From contig BTPP01000006.1 in NCBI GenBank assembly GCA_037102815.1, positions 744,001-808,000 on the forward strand: a stretch of DNA of 64,000 nucleotides, read 5' to 3'. Under the pieces are notes generated by a model. The model was not told where the DNA came from, ran no database searches, and saw only the letters and a list, made by a program, of their open reading frames with translations. This document shows, piece by piece, positions 27,222 to 40,094 of the stretch (position 1 is the first letter of the stretch; the number at the start of each line of letters is the position of its first letter). Origin of the DNA: Neurospora intermedia. Taxonomy: Eukaryota; Ascomycota; Sordariomycetes; Sordariales; Sordariaceae. The position numbers were made by a program, and so were the translations under genes.

Positions 27222-27959
27222 CTTCCTCTTTTTATCTTTATTCTTTCGTGTCCCTCTCAGTTACTCAACAGGGATTGTCATCCGAAACAAACGAGAACGG
27301 CCAAATAAAACAAATCTCGATTGAATTTTCTTTTCTTGACAGCATACCATTATATCAAAGCAACTTCTGTCGTATCTGGCTGTCCGGTCTACTTGATTGA
27401 AAGGGGAAAGACAAAACAGTGCTATCTCGAAAGATCCCGATCGCGTTAGGCGAAGGAAGAGGCGGAGGTGGTGTGAAAAAAGCCAGACACGCTTATACCA
27501 AACCATGGCCAGAGAGTGTCCAGACTATGTTTCACACCACCTGAGGCGAAATGAAGGAAACTGGTACGAACCAGGTAGACCATGTTTGTGTGCAAGTTCT
27601 TTTGGCCAATGTAATGTAAATCATACGCCAAGGACCTTCCTACTTGATTATATAGATAGTTTTGAACCTTTCCAGAGTGATTGGTTGCCTTGCCTCTTCT
27701 TATGTGATGACCGGAATACTTGACCGGAGGTAGGACAGTCACTCCGCACATATAGAAAGTGGAAAGTTAGCAAGAGAAGTATGGACAATATTTGTCTCGA
27801 TCCAGGCTTTTGAAGCGACCGCTAAGTGCCTTACAATATATATGACTGATATGTACAGTTATATGCTTGTTTGTATGTAAGCCTAGTCCTCCGAGTAAGA
27901 CTTAATCTCACCGGTTGACACGCCGGAAGATCGAAACAATAGGTCAAAGCGAAATCTCA

Positions 27960-27960
<1 letters not shown>

Positions 27961-27990
<30 letters not shown>
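27961..27990. repeat. poly-A tract, 30 nt
   Basis: An uninterrupted A30 run followed by GGGAAAAAAGG purine sequence. Confidence 0.95.
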
Positions 27991-27993
<3 letters not shown>

Positions 27994-29330
27994 AAAAAAG
28001 GAAAAGAAAAACATTGAGAAAAGAAAAGAAACAACATCATAGGTAGCTTGTGTGCAGTAATCCAAGCCTTTGTTACACATAACCTGAGCATGGAAAGGCC
28101 TAAACAAGTTGACAGAAATCTCAAGCTAACGATTTTGTTAAGGGTATATCTACAGTATATGCGCCTCAAGTAACGTGTGTTACCTTGAAATGCCAAATAT
28201 CTGCGTATGTATCGAACATCAACAACGGCATCCATATTCTTCGCCCTCCCCCCACCTCCCCACCCAAGATAATTAATCACCATAATTTCCCGTCTGCATG
28301 ACATCCTCTTCATTAGGAAGGAAGCACCAAAGGCTTGCGAAGCATCAACTCGAGCGACTCTACTAATCGTTGCGTACAGTAATAGTCATTGTTTTTAGCA
28401 ATTTATTATCCAGGCCTTATTCGAGCTGCTCCATGTTGTTCTTCGCGGCGCTCCGGGATTGCCTCTGTTCATTACCTATCCCTACTTTCAACGACAGATT
28501 TGCTTTAAATTGCCATGCTATGTATGACACGATCCGAGTAGCTTTACATATATATCCCTTGATTGACGCTAACCAGCTCTAGAAAAATGCAAATGAATGG
28601 TGACTGAAGTGGTGGTCGGAATGCTAGTCGGTGTTGTGATGCAAGAATCACTGCTATCAAGGTGATCTCAGACGGGCAATCAAGAGGAAGCGTTGTGGGC
28701 AACAGCTCTGCAGCTGTCGGTTTCAACGAAATTGAGAGATAATGACCCGGAATAGGAACCCCTTCCATAAATTTCCCTTGCAAGTGAAGCATGCGTGGTC
28801 CTGCGCGAATGAAGCTCACTTTCCACTGGGTCATGGCGCAATTCTATATATACAGCAGGTCCAAGGACCCAACCCCAAGGTATGAACGGCCTCAGTCCAA
28901 GCTTCTTTTGACTGTACTACCGCTCGTTAGAGCTGGCAATGTCACTGGCAGCCAGACTTCCCTCGAGTTTGATGGTGGCAAGACATTGACTTTTTCCGAG
29001 CCCTATACCCGTGCGTTCTTGCATAATATCAAAGTACGGCATCACCATAAACGTGGCATGTGTCATAGACAATAAGGAGGCTCAACACCTTCGGGCATCA
29101 CAAATTAAGATTCATTCATGGTAAATGAACAATTAGATAGCTATCCAGATAGAATAATATAAATGAAGGGGGTATAAGGGGGGAGGAAGGGAGGTATAAC
29201 GAAATGGTACCAAATAAACCAAATCTGCCAAGTACCCAACGAATCTAGCATCGGCAAAGTGTGTCGTTTCGAATTCATGGCATTGTTCTTGGTTTCTTTC
29301 TTGCAGTTGTTGCTCTTTGTCTCGATTCTC

Positions 29331-29362
29331 TTCATCATCATCATCATCATTATCATCATTAT
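29331..29362. repeat. (ATC)n microsatellite
   Basis: An imperfect ATC/ATT trinucleotide repeat 35-60 bases past the stop codon of the Slm1-like gene, so probably in its 3' UTR. Confidence 0.9.
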
Positions 29363-29394
29363 GAGACCCGACTATTAGGTGGAAAGCCGCCTTA

Positions 29395-31035
29395 CTACTT
29401 AGGCAAAGCACCCTTTTCAGGAACCGCGGCCGCAGGGGATACAGCAGGAGGAGCGGCGGCACCCGCAGCCTTGGTGTCAACAGGCGAAATGTTGATGGGA
29501 CTGGCAACGACACCAGTCTCATGGGGCGACGGCGGCAGGGTCTGGGCCTCGTTCAAGGTCAGGTTGTTAGTCGCAGCCTCGAGCTTCTTGTCCTCGGTGT
29601 CCGGAGTGGGAGTAGTGACGGGGGTGGCTACGCCAGGACCAAGAGCGCCGGCAACATTGCTAATAATATCGAACCACTTTTGGGCTTCTGCGGCGCTGTG
29701 GGCCTTGAACTGCAACTCCGAGGTGCCCGCCAACTTGCTGCCGATGCCCTTAGACTTGTCCTTGCCCTTGACATTGAACTTGTCGTCCTTGGGAGCGCCG
29801 ATAATGGCATCGGGCAGGTAAATGCTGAGTTCGGGCTGGGGGTCCTTGCGCTTGGGGTCGTTGTCCTTGAACTCGTGGAGGTACCTGGCAGGGGTGACGA
29901 CGTAGTAGCCGGTGTTGTAGCCCCACGAGAGCTTGTTGCGAGACTTGCGGTCAAGAGAGCCCTCGATGAGCGCCTTGGTAGAGGGGTTATCAGCGTTGGG
30001 AACCAGGGGAAGCAGGTGGCCGAGTTCACGAGGCGGTTCGTTCTCGTTGACGAGAAGGTCGGCACTGCGAACCCGGAATTCTTGCCACTCAAAGTCGGGC
30101 GGGATGTTCTGGGAGGTCTGGAGCACTTGGGCGTAGAGACCACGAACATGCTCGGCATGGCCACCGGCGAGCGTGTTCAAGTCCTCCATGGCCTTTTGGA
30201 TGCTCTTAACAACCTTGACCTCGAATTCCATGAACTGGGCCTGGGCGGTGATGAGTTCGGTGCGATGATTGTTTTCATCCTGGATTTGGTTATGGAGGCG
30301 GTAGATGACGCCTTGGCGAAGAACATACGGATCATCGGCCGGATTGAGGTCGGCGCCGCTCGTCGGAAAAGAGGCAACGTGCTGGGAAAGCAGCTCGATA
30401 TGCTTTTGAGTCGTGTTGCGGGACTTCTCGACCGCCTTAGCTCCCTTGTTCAGGCTGTGAGAGAGCCTCTTTGAGTAGTCCTTGATTTCGTGGTGCAAGC
30501 CCTTCAGGTCGTGGAGGACAGTCTCCTTGAGTTTCTTCTGTGTCTCGAGGTTGCTGTTGATCATGCCCTGGGTATTGGCGCGCAAGACCTCGAACATGGC
30601 CGCAACACCGGTGACATTGGTGGCATGCTGGGAGAAGTGATCCCCTTCCCTCAGGGGGTGGGAAATGGTCTGCCGAGCGGTGTGAGTATTCTCAAAGCGC
30701 CGTGATACAGAACCATGTACTTGTAGCGGGAGGTTCTCCTACCTTCAAGACCTTCTCGTATTCCTTTGCCTGAGAATGGTGAATCTTTTCAACGGCCTCG
30801 ACATAGTCTTCCAGGTAGGCGACGGCGTGCTTCCATGCCCGGAGACGCTGGACGAGAATACCGGCGGTCTGGTATGCAAGTGTGTTAGCGACATTGGCCG
30901 TGTAGGTGCGCAAAGTCCAGCGAGGGGCTGGAGACGTACGCTGTTGGGATCGAACTCGGGAATGGCCGCGTCATCGCTGGCATTGCTCATCATTGTTGTT
31001 TGCCTCGAGGGCGCTGCCGACGCGTTGGCGGACAT
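29395..31035 (-). CDS. slm1: Slm1-like BAR/PH-domain protein
   Basis: Family members bind PI(4,5)P2 at the plasma membrane and link eisosomes to TORC2 signalling and actin organisation. Three exons: 31035-30940, 30868-30743 and 30669-29395, with introns of 71 and 73 nt (GTACGT...ACCAG, GTAGGA...GGCAG), give 498 aa. Residues about 35-260 form the coiled, charged F-BAR-like region (TAGILVQRLRAWKHAVAYLEDY, then KLKETVLHDLKGLHHEIKDYSKRL). Residues about 295-420 form the PH domain (LSWGYNTGYYVVTPARYLHEF ... SELQFKAHSAAEAQKWFDII). The C-terminal 75 residues are Pro/Ala/Thr-rich. The ATG at 31035 is the first of the frame; upstream codons (TTG) are not starts. No clear PxIxIT calcineurin-docking motif is visible in the tail, unlike yeast Slm1/2. 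Confidence 0.92.
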
Positions 31036-32611
31036 ATTTCTTGGGGGGAACAAGAGCTTGTTCTTGTCGCGAGTCAGCTAAAGGTTGCGTGGGGATGTCT
31101 GTTCTACAAGAGTTGCTACTCGCAGTAGTATGTTGATGATGATGGTGGTATGGAACACTGTCGCAGAACCCCTTTTATTTTACTCCAGAGCGAGGAAGAC
31201 TTCTGTCAAGGATACTCGGCTTGAAAAGATCACGCAAAAAAAGGGGCAAGGATGGGTTCGAAGCGAGTTCCAAGCGGTTGGGTTCACAGGCTGAAGTGTT
31301 CGTCCCAACCCTGTGCAAGCAAAGTGGGTGTGACCAGAGTTGACGCGCAGGAGAACAAGGTTGGATGAAGTCATCCAGACCCTGCAAAGGAGGGAACCTT
31401 TTTGGCCAGCCTTCCTTCACACAGCAGTGCGCCCTCCTCCGTCCTTTCCCCGCCCCCCTCTTCATGACCTGGGAACCCCCAAGCAAGCTGGACGGTGGAG
31501 TGTCGGGTCTAGTTCACAAGGGAAGGTGGATCTCTTGGGAGAGACTCAGACTATTGGCCAATCGGTCGGCATACTCAAGTGGAACGCCTTACATATTGCG
31601 ACAGTGCAGCATTGGTGCAGCGAAATAGTCTCATAAGTAGTGTATGTAGGTACACTACTCACGGCGAAAGCTCAATCTGAAGCTGAACAACAAAGTCGTT
31701 TTATCCTTGCGCGGATCATGGCAGATGGTGGTATGACGTATGTCTTGGCCGTGGGGGCATTGTGCTCTCCAATCCAGCTGAACCTCCCTGGGGGTTCTGG
31801 ATTGCTTGTCTCCCCCAGTTGCTCCCCTCTCTTCCTGTGGAGATGTGGCGATTCACTTTCCAATCTTTTCTACACTAGGGCAACCACGCAAGAAGAGCAT
31901 GGCTTGCATCGATTGGAAAGAGATGAGCGCTGCCCGTTGCGTTGTGGAAAGCACACACACCATGGCTTGACTTGCGGCGTTATGCAAATTTTGTCTCAAT
32001 GACGTATGACGGGATTACCAGCCAAAGACTGCTGTCAAACACGGCAGCTGAGGGCACCGCAGGACATTGTCACCTGAAGCCGACCTTCTCCATGTCCTAT
32101 TCCAGCGGCATGCCCGCCATTGTCCCTCTTGTCGCAAGTCGCGACATGGCCGGGTTACACTGCGGTACATCGCATCTCGTCGTATGGCTTCCCATTGCAA
32201 GACAACGACATGCTTGAGGCGTTGAATGAAGAAAGTGTGACAACATCTCAACACGTAACAGAGATATTATTTTTTGTATATTGGTATTACTCGATATTGT
32301 CCATTGCGAGAAGGGGTATCAGAATCTATGTAGGTGCTAGTTGAAATGCGGACGCCGCCGGTCCATCTCTCAACAAATATGCCCATGTATAAGCCAGTTC
32401 TATCACTATCCGCCGTTGCCAGTCCGCTGTTTTACCCAAATCATACGCGCCCAACGAAAGAGAGAAAAGCCAATAACCAAAAAGAAATCCTTTGTCGCCA
32501 TCCCAACCTAAACTCCGTGCAGCTATGCCTAATTATGTGACCAGCCAAGAACAAGCCAGATTACCACGGATTTTGATCGCGAAAGAAACACATGCCCCGG
32601 CAAACCTCTAC
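31036..32611. other. intergenic between two minus-strand genes
   Basis: Contains the 5' flank of the Slm1-like gene and the 3' flank of the arrestin-like gene. One GTACACTA octamer lies at 31650-31657. No supported gene. Confidence 0.6.
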
Positions 32612-34634
32612 TCAATTGGCCTGCATCATCGACGAGTGCCGTCTGCGATCTTCAGACTCGGAATGGGAGTGACCGTGGTGTGAATGCGAGTGATGGATGT
32701 GTGGAATGTGCGAGAGCGTGAAGGCGAGCCGCGACCGCGCTGACTTGCGCCGAGGTGGTTCCGGACGCGATTGGTTGCGCTCTTCCACTTTACTTGCACC
32801 ATCCCCAGCCTCCGAGTGACCAAGTTCCGGTGATCCAGGAGTGGTGCTTCCAGAAGCGCTTGTCGCAGCCACGTAGTCGGGCAGGACCGTGCCCTCAGGG
32901 TACACGATGGGCCGAACTGGTGTCTTGACCGCCGTGTGGTAACTCGGAACCTTGCTGAGCTCCGTTATGCCCGAAAAGTCCAAGTGCTCTGGCGTATGAT
33001 ATCCCGACATGGCCTCGGCAGTGATATTATCGCCGCTATTCTGTCGTGTCAGGGGTGCCGACGGAAAGGCCGAACTGTGAACGCTGTCTGCGGGGCCATT
33101 GTTGGGCGTGGCCGTCTCCGAGTCCCCATCATGCCACGAGGTGCTGCGGCTCGAAGGCTCCAGGGACACATTCTGTAATCTAGACGTGAGTGCTGCCGGG
33201 GGCACCGCCGTGCTATGGCTGTGAAGCAACGCTGCGAGGTTCTCGACCGATCCTGCGCGCGAGTGGCCGTACAACGGGCTCGCCATGCCGGCTGGAGTCT
33301 GCAGGCCCGTGGGTTCCATATCTTCGTAGAGCTGGTCTAGTGTATGCTCGTCATAGCTCGGAGGGGGGGCCGCGACCACATCCCCCGGCGTCGTCCCATT
33401 AGGCATCTGCCTCACCAAGTTACCCTCTTCATCCAAGGGCATGTTGGGGGAAATGAAGATCGAAACAGGCAACGTTGCGCGAAGTTCCGAGATATGCCCA
33501 TCCGGATTGTGTAGAGCGAGCACCACCTTCAACTTGTGGCGCACTTTGATGCCGTGAGCGTTGACATCCTGCACACACTTGCCAAGCGTCCGTGGCAAGT
33601 CGAGTCCTGTGTTCATCACCCATCCTTCCTGTCCAGTATCCTCAATGACATCTTGCCAATGCTTCTCCCTCTCAATGGGAATCTTCCAAACCGATATTTC
33701 CCGTTCCTTCTTGTGTTCGCGGACCCCGTAACCTGAATGTGACTGAAGTATCAACTCGTGAACCTCCAGCAGCCTGATGGTGATCTCTCCCAGCTCCAGG
33801 CCCTTCAAAAGAGGCGTAAATCTAGTTTGCAAAGGAATCGTGCTGCCAAAAACAACAGCCTTCTTGGGAATCATGATTGAGTACTCAATCTTGTTTGGCC
33901 AGATGTTTTCCACGCTCATTGTGTGAAGAAATTCCAGGGTAGACGGGTCGAGGGTTCGTATGATGCGCAGACGCTTATAGGCGTGAAGATCGTAAGCAAG
34001 CTTGCCCCGTGCTACCGTAGCCTTAAGTTTGTAGGTGAGACTCGCTTCGCGGAGACCTTCGACGCTCTCGGTCATATCTCCCGGCAGCATCAGCTCAAAG
34101 GGCCATTCGTAGTTCCCGGCGGGTAGTGTAACACCCCTGCTCATGAGGCCATTGGGGCTACCGATGGACTGATTTTCGGCGCCAACACCCACAAAGGGCT
34201 TCCATCGGTGCGAGTATATCGTAGAGGTGCGGTCGATCTTGTGGTTCGATATTCCGGCGGCAGTGACTCGAGGGTCGTTCCAGCTGGTCATCACATGTTA
34301 GCTTTCAGGGGACATTTGAACCTGGGCTCCACTTTGTGCACCTACCTCATGTGCAGAGTTCCCGTCAATCTTAAATGGACGTCCTCGATTTTCAGCGGCG
34401 CTGGTAGGCATAGCACGACGGTGCCCTGCAGAAGTTGGCCAGCAGATTCGTGCTCATTGCCGCGGAAGACGATGAAGTCGCTCTCAAGTCTAGGGTTGAC
34501 TTTGGGTTAGCCACCGCCTTGAGCGCAAGGTCAAAATGCAAGCAGTTCGGACGCAGTGCAAAAACATACCGAATGTCAAAGTAGGTGTAAGCATGCTTCC
34601 CTGTCACCGAAGTGAAGAAATTGGTGAACGACAT
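32612..34634 (-). CDS. arrestin-like HECT ubiquitin-ligase adaptor (CreD/ART type)
   Basis: Alpha-arrestins recruit Rsp5/HulA-type HECT ligases to plasma-membrane transporters for endocytosis; the closest named relatives are Aspergillus CreD and ApyA. Three exons: 34634-34570, 34489-34346 and 34283-32612, with introns of 80 and 62 nt (GTATGT...CCTAG, GTAGGT...ACCAG), give 626 aa. The arrestin N domain starts at FFTSVTGKHAYTYFDIRLESDFIVFRG (first 35 residues) and includes EDVHLRLTG. The C domain ends near KVRHKLKVVLALHNPDGH and LRATLPVSIFISPN (about 315-350). A PPxY ligase-binding motif (PPSY, 377-380) follows directly, and an LPxY variant (LPDY) sits at 537-540. The tail is Ser-rich, with a basic patch and a striking His/Ser stretch (HIHHSHSHHGHSHS, about 598-611). 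Phosphorylation and ubiquitination of the tail would be expected from the family. Confidence 0.92.
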
Positions 34635-37172
34635 GGCCAGCTAGTGTAGGGTGGGTATCCTGGCGATGTGTTTCGCGTTGTGAGAGAGAGAATGGCGAAA
34701 GGCGGTTGGATATGACCAGTAAATGGATATGTTTATTTTGTTTATTTTGGCATTGATGGCAAAGCTCGAAGTGGGATGTAGAGATGTAGTAGTAGGCGGC
34801 TATTGGGTAAACAGACGTAGTGGCGACGCTATGAGCGATAACGGCGCATGATATGTGAAAGAGCAAAGGTTGCTTTATGCGATTTCAAGAAGATAGTATA
34901 GTCAAGGATAGAGATGGAGAGAGGACAAGGAAACGAGAGGGAAATGGGCAAGCGAGAAGACGAGGTAAAAGAAAGAATGACAAGTTAGACGCTGGGAGGG
35001 AAAATAACGACGTTATGGATCCTGTCGAGGTACCAGGGCGGGCGGGCTAAAGACTCTTGCAGAGAACGAAGAGACTCTAGAAAGGGACAGGGATGTGAGG
35101 GCGAGTCAAGTGTGGATAAGGCGGAAGCGATTCATAGGTTGGATGGGCAATGAGATGGGGATCGTGATGGGTCTGGAGGATACTGTAGGCGGAATGGCGG
35201 CCATCCTGGGCCCGGCATGCCCTGGCCCCCCTTCTTCAAGTTTACCTTTCCGTTGCCAGAGTATCCCCACTCTTCAGGCTGGGAAGTGTTACCTTTGGTT
35301 ACCTCGGCGGGGACCGTGAAGGAGGATGAAGGCTCCCAAGTTTAAAGAGGAGCCATCCGGACCTACCTCGTCGACGATGGACACGCCCACTCAGAACTAC
35401 CTCTACCTCTACCTACAAGTACCTCTCCCTGCGAGCGCAATCCTGCACCGCGTGACAGCCGCAACTGCCGCTGAATATGCGATAACTCGGGTGACTGAAA
35501 GCAGCAGCCCGCGGGACACCTCAGATATCAGTGAGGGCCAAGATGGTGCCATGACACCACAAGCGCGAACCTCTGCTTCTACCTCCCGTCTACATACTAC
35601 GTATAAATGATTGGACACACCAAGACATGAAACGACTGCGGTCGAGAATGTGATTGGGAGGATGCTGCGCTTCTGCCTTCGTTGTCTCGGGTGTATCAAG
35701 ACCAGGTTGACAAAAGGTACTCGGGCTGCGGATACCAGCGACATGAAAAAGCCATCCACAATCTGTTCAGCGACATAGGTACATCCGCGATACATAGCCG
35801 GCTCCCAGCCTGCCACCCATTTATGCGAGTGGGTGTTCCACTTACAATCAAAGCTCGATAGAATGAAGTCTACTGATCAAGTCGAGGTTGTTGAGATGGC
35901 ATTGACGCAATGAATGGGAGCGCCATCTGTCACCGTGACAGAAGACACATGAGACTGAAAGCACTGCATCGATCAGTCCCTATCGACGGGATGTTGGTGT
36001 GGGGGCATATCGATAGCGTCATTCAGTTGGGAGGGCTTTCGTGCATCCTTGTCAACACTGGGCTGAGGTAGCTCGGGTAGGTACCCAGGAGTACCTGCGC
36101 ATGCAAGTGGTGTAAGAAATGGGGGGCGTCGGTTACTAGCGATTGCTGAGTGCAACTGGCGCCTCCCATTTCTTTCACCACCTGGCATGCAAGTGAAAAA
36201 AAAACGGAATCTCGAAGATCGTGAGGGAAGGGTCGGAAAAAAAAGGCGGCGGGAACCTGGCGCCAAGAGATCGCTACATACTCGATAGGGTTACACACCT
36301 ACAGGTATAGACCAACTTCAGCATGGAACAAGGTCCCTTCATTATTCCCGCCACTCGCACACCCAAAGCAATTCCTTGCGCCCGAACTTTCGAGATGCTA
36401 GTGTAGTTCTCCCTCAAATACTCACTTATTCCCAGGCAAGGTGCTATATGGCCGGTCAGGCCTTGAAGTGCCACCATCATTTTGTACCAAATGCTCAGCC
36501 TCGCTGATTGTCGAGTCGAACGGAGCCACGAACCTGTGTCAGCTTCTAGAACGAGTGAAGGAAAAACTGAAGTGCCCCCACGCCGGCAGTTCTACACTAC
36601 CAGATAGACTCCTGGGAAAAATTCCCCAATTGGTTAGGATGGACACCACAGCTAGTGTCGACACGCGGCAAACGACGCCGCCGAGACCAATCACAAGTGC
36701 ATGTCAAGGTCATCACACATTGGCGAAGAGAATCGCGATGCTGGTTTGGTAACATGTTGGTCACAAGCGAACAATGGATGATAAGAAGTGCAAGCCCAAC
36801 TCGTTGTTGAGCTCTCTGTTCTGTTTGCTACCGTCGAGAGCATGTGTTGGTGATTCTGGCTCTGTCGATTCTCCCTGGCATTGAACCCCTCTCTCTGGGT
36901 AGGGACATCTAGAATGTTGATCATCGATGGCGCCATTGACGGAAATTCGAATCAGCCCATCGGATGCAAGTGTCAGTCAAGCAGGTCGAGACATCAGCCG
37001 TTTTTGCTCCATCGACAAATCACACAGCCAAGAGACCTGTCAGGTACGCATAAAATGGCAGATCCCCAATTTGTGCAACATCCACAGGATGAGGGTCGAA
37101 CCGTTCGTCTGCGACTCTGGCGTCGGATGCCGGAGCCAGACGAGGGTCCTGGTTGCGGCAAAGTGGGCTAGT

Positions 37173-37188
37173 GGGGGGGGGGGGGGGG
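37173..37188. repeat. poly-G tract, 16 nt
   Basis: An uninterrupted G16 run within G/C-rich intergenic DNA. Confidence 0.95.
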
Positions 37189-39295
37189 CGGGCCCTCCTT
37201 GTCCGAAACGCGGTAGACGATGCCGACTGACGCCGAGCCACACGAGCCTCACCGAAGCCAGGAAGCCGCTGCTCCAGCGGGAAGGTCGACTCCATTCAAG
37301 GGGATAGGAACTACCTAGATCGCCCTGTTGCTTGTCTGTTCCTTTTTGCACCTTGGTAGCAAAAGGCAGTCATGCGACGAGCGTAACTCATCGGCAGGAA
37401 GGGGAAAGGAGCCACTGACAGCCAGCAGCGGTACTTTGATGATACATTGAATCAGCTAGAGGTTATGAGGTACCCTCCCATCACCAACAACAAATACCTA
37501 ACAACACATTTTCCAACCATCAGTGGCTTTGACACAGAGCCGATTGGCCATTATCATCGCCGCACTTGTCGATCTCCCGGGCATTAACCTTCAAAGCCAA
37601 GACGAGGCAAAGCTGGAAGCGAGCTCCAACCAAGATCCAGATCCGTCGTAAACACGAGCGGCCGAACAAGTTTTTCTTCTCAAATCCTCCACTCTAGCCG
37701 GCCCTTCTCTCTCCTCCAGTGAAACGTCGATGCCAGTGCCTTTTCCATCTCAATGCCTGAGTCATTATTCCGCAGCAAATACAAAAGAGCCCCGGGTCAG
37801 AGATTTCTAAACACACCGCCAGATGTGGGCGAGATCCCTCCTGCGTTGTGCAGGTGGGGACCATGCGATAACCCTCAGAAGCTGAACTTTTAGACCAGAC
37901 GGCGCCCCTCCGAATATTCAGACGTGGAAGTCTCTAAATATCACGTCATGTATGTTATCGGCGGGATTCGTGGTGCTACGGTATGTAGTGCATGATTTTT
38001 CCTGCCTCTACTGTTGCCCCATCGTTGCCGTTCTCATCAGCCCTATGAGAAAAAATATTCAGAACTCCAAGTTGCTGCATGGACGCAAATCCGAAAAAGG
38101 ACATTAGCCGCTCCCGTTCAGTGGGTCATCGGCAAACTCCCAGGGCTACGTTACAGGATTGCGGACCATTACATGTTCGGCCCTTCTTTTACGGCATTTG
38201 CCCCTGCATTGCACTACAGCATTGTCCCTAGTATCTACATGGGAATTCGGGCAGTTATCTCCTTGCACTCAAAGGGGATTCAGCAGAGTTAGAGACGGGG
38301 GAGGGATATCACCTATGCTCCGAGTACACTATCTCACTATCCACACTAGTAATCTAAAGGCACCAATCAATCACTTCCCTGAATTTGGAATAAGGACCTC
38401 TCGGGCTGTTTGTGGCGTCGATTGTACACCAAGTGGAGGAGGGTCTGCTGGGAATGTCTTTGCCGTCGCTTGTCGAGCAGCTCCCTTCCTACCTATAACC
38501 GGCTCACAGATTTGCGATCTAGACACAATATGACACCCAATTCATATTGTCAAAGAAGAAATAGGCTTCTCGGTGCGTATTTCCCTTTCGAAAGAAACGG
38601 CAACATGCCATGATTTAGGCAGATCATCCAGTGTATCATTGCCACTACACAGTATCGACCGATGCTCCCAACCTCATCATAAGGACCGGAGTTTACATAC
38701 CACCGCGTATCGCACGTGCAAAGGCTGTGATTTATACATAATATAGTAGCTGTTCATAGCCAAGACGTGGTGTTTGACTACCGACGGACCAAGGTTCGAC
38801 CCCATCGTCGCGATGTCGAGGAGGCAACCGTCACCGCGGCGCGGAAATCGACCCGCTTTTTCCATTGCGATAAGCCCGAGTCCAGCCTTTGTCAGGGACC
38901 ATTCATTGAGACATGTGAAAACGGCGTGTCTTTCAGCAACAAAACAACCGCAGATAATGGGTTGAGCCAGCCACTTAGCCCCTCTTTCCTTGATTTTGTT
39001 GCCGGTCTGAACGAGTCAAGGCTGGTGCATCAACCTTTGTGTTGTACTCACCACGTACTGCGTAGCTGTGTTCATTCGAAACCCGGGACCACTCCGGCAG
39101 CCGGAAATCGTCCGGAACATGTGCAGCTCTTCCAACCGCCTATTGGTCCTCCCATCACATGTTGGAATGATAAAACAACAGGACCCAGCCTCGACATCCA
39201 CTTAAGAAAAACAGATTCAACGAGCTAGTGTTATCTCCGGCCCGCCCTTCAACTTGATAGCAACTGCATAGAAATGTTCTGGAAGCCCATCTTAC

Positions 39296-39321
39296 TGACA
39301 CACACACACGCACACACACAA
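39296..39321. repeat. (CA)n microsatellite
   Basis: About twelve CA units with a single G interruption. Confidence 0.9.
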
Positions 39322-39983
39322 ATCTGCACCCAAGGGCGGCGGCGGCTTGGCGTGCGATATTGCAAATCCGTTAGCGGCAATGCTCTTCGAGGTACGAGAT
39401 GTGAACTTTCACTTTTCACTTTGAGGATGTGATGGCATGCGATTCAGGAGGAGCGATACTATGTGTGGTTACGTTATCAGCTTTCGAGTATTCTATCGCT
39501 TTCCTTATCGATCGTTAGACCAAGATTCTGAACCAGTTCACGTGGTGGCAAAACGGACTGCATATGTATGAAGTTCATGGAAGGTTACAGGCGAAGAGAG
39601 AGTGTCTTGAGAGAAAACCGATACGAATTACACACTCAGCGGGCAGATGAAAGTGGATGATACATGGATACATATGAGGGTAACCTATCATTTTCTTTGC
39701 TTCCATTTTTCACCGTGATGTTGGGTGGCGAAGATTACCCATGATAGTGGTGAGTGACATCGTTTTGGCTGTTGGGATGCGATCAACTCTGTAACTGCTA
39801 AGCCACCGTCAACTCGTCAAATGAGAGATCGTCCCATCCATATCTGTGAAACCGAGCAGGATGTCCTAACGTTTATACGACGTCACATTGTTCTTTTTGG
39901 TTTGTCGGTTGGCAGACGAGACTCAACGTTTACACTGGCATGTTTAAAAAAAGATAAAAAAGAAGAAAAAAGAGAAAGAGCGA

Positions 39984-39987
39984 AGGA

Positions 39988-40047
<60 letters not shown>

Positions 40048-40094
40048 AAAAAGAAAGAAAGAAAGAAAGAGAAGGAAAGAAAGAAAGAAAGAAA
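39984..40094. repeat. (GAAA)n purine microsatellite, about 110 nt
   Basis: A near-perfect GAAA tetranucleotide repeat of about 27 units with a few interruptions. It sits inside a 150-nt almost pure purine strand starting near 39946, which can adopt triplex DNA. Confidence 0.95.

Larger units (their letters stand above)
26917..29394. other. intergenic between convergent genes, two long homopolymers
   Basis: Holds the 3' flanks of the Ahc1-like (+) and Slm1-like (-) genes. It contains T27 at 27195-27221 and A30 at 27961-27990. No supported gene. Confidence 0.6.

Noticed and set aside
29521-30474. 317-codon + strand frame opposite the Slm1-like gene
   Set aside because: An antisense shadow caused by GC-rich third positions; the minus-strand protein has clear BAR and PH domains.
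38750-38815. Second tRNA-like word (GGTTCGACCC)
   Set aside because: The D-stem and acceptor stem cannot be paired.
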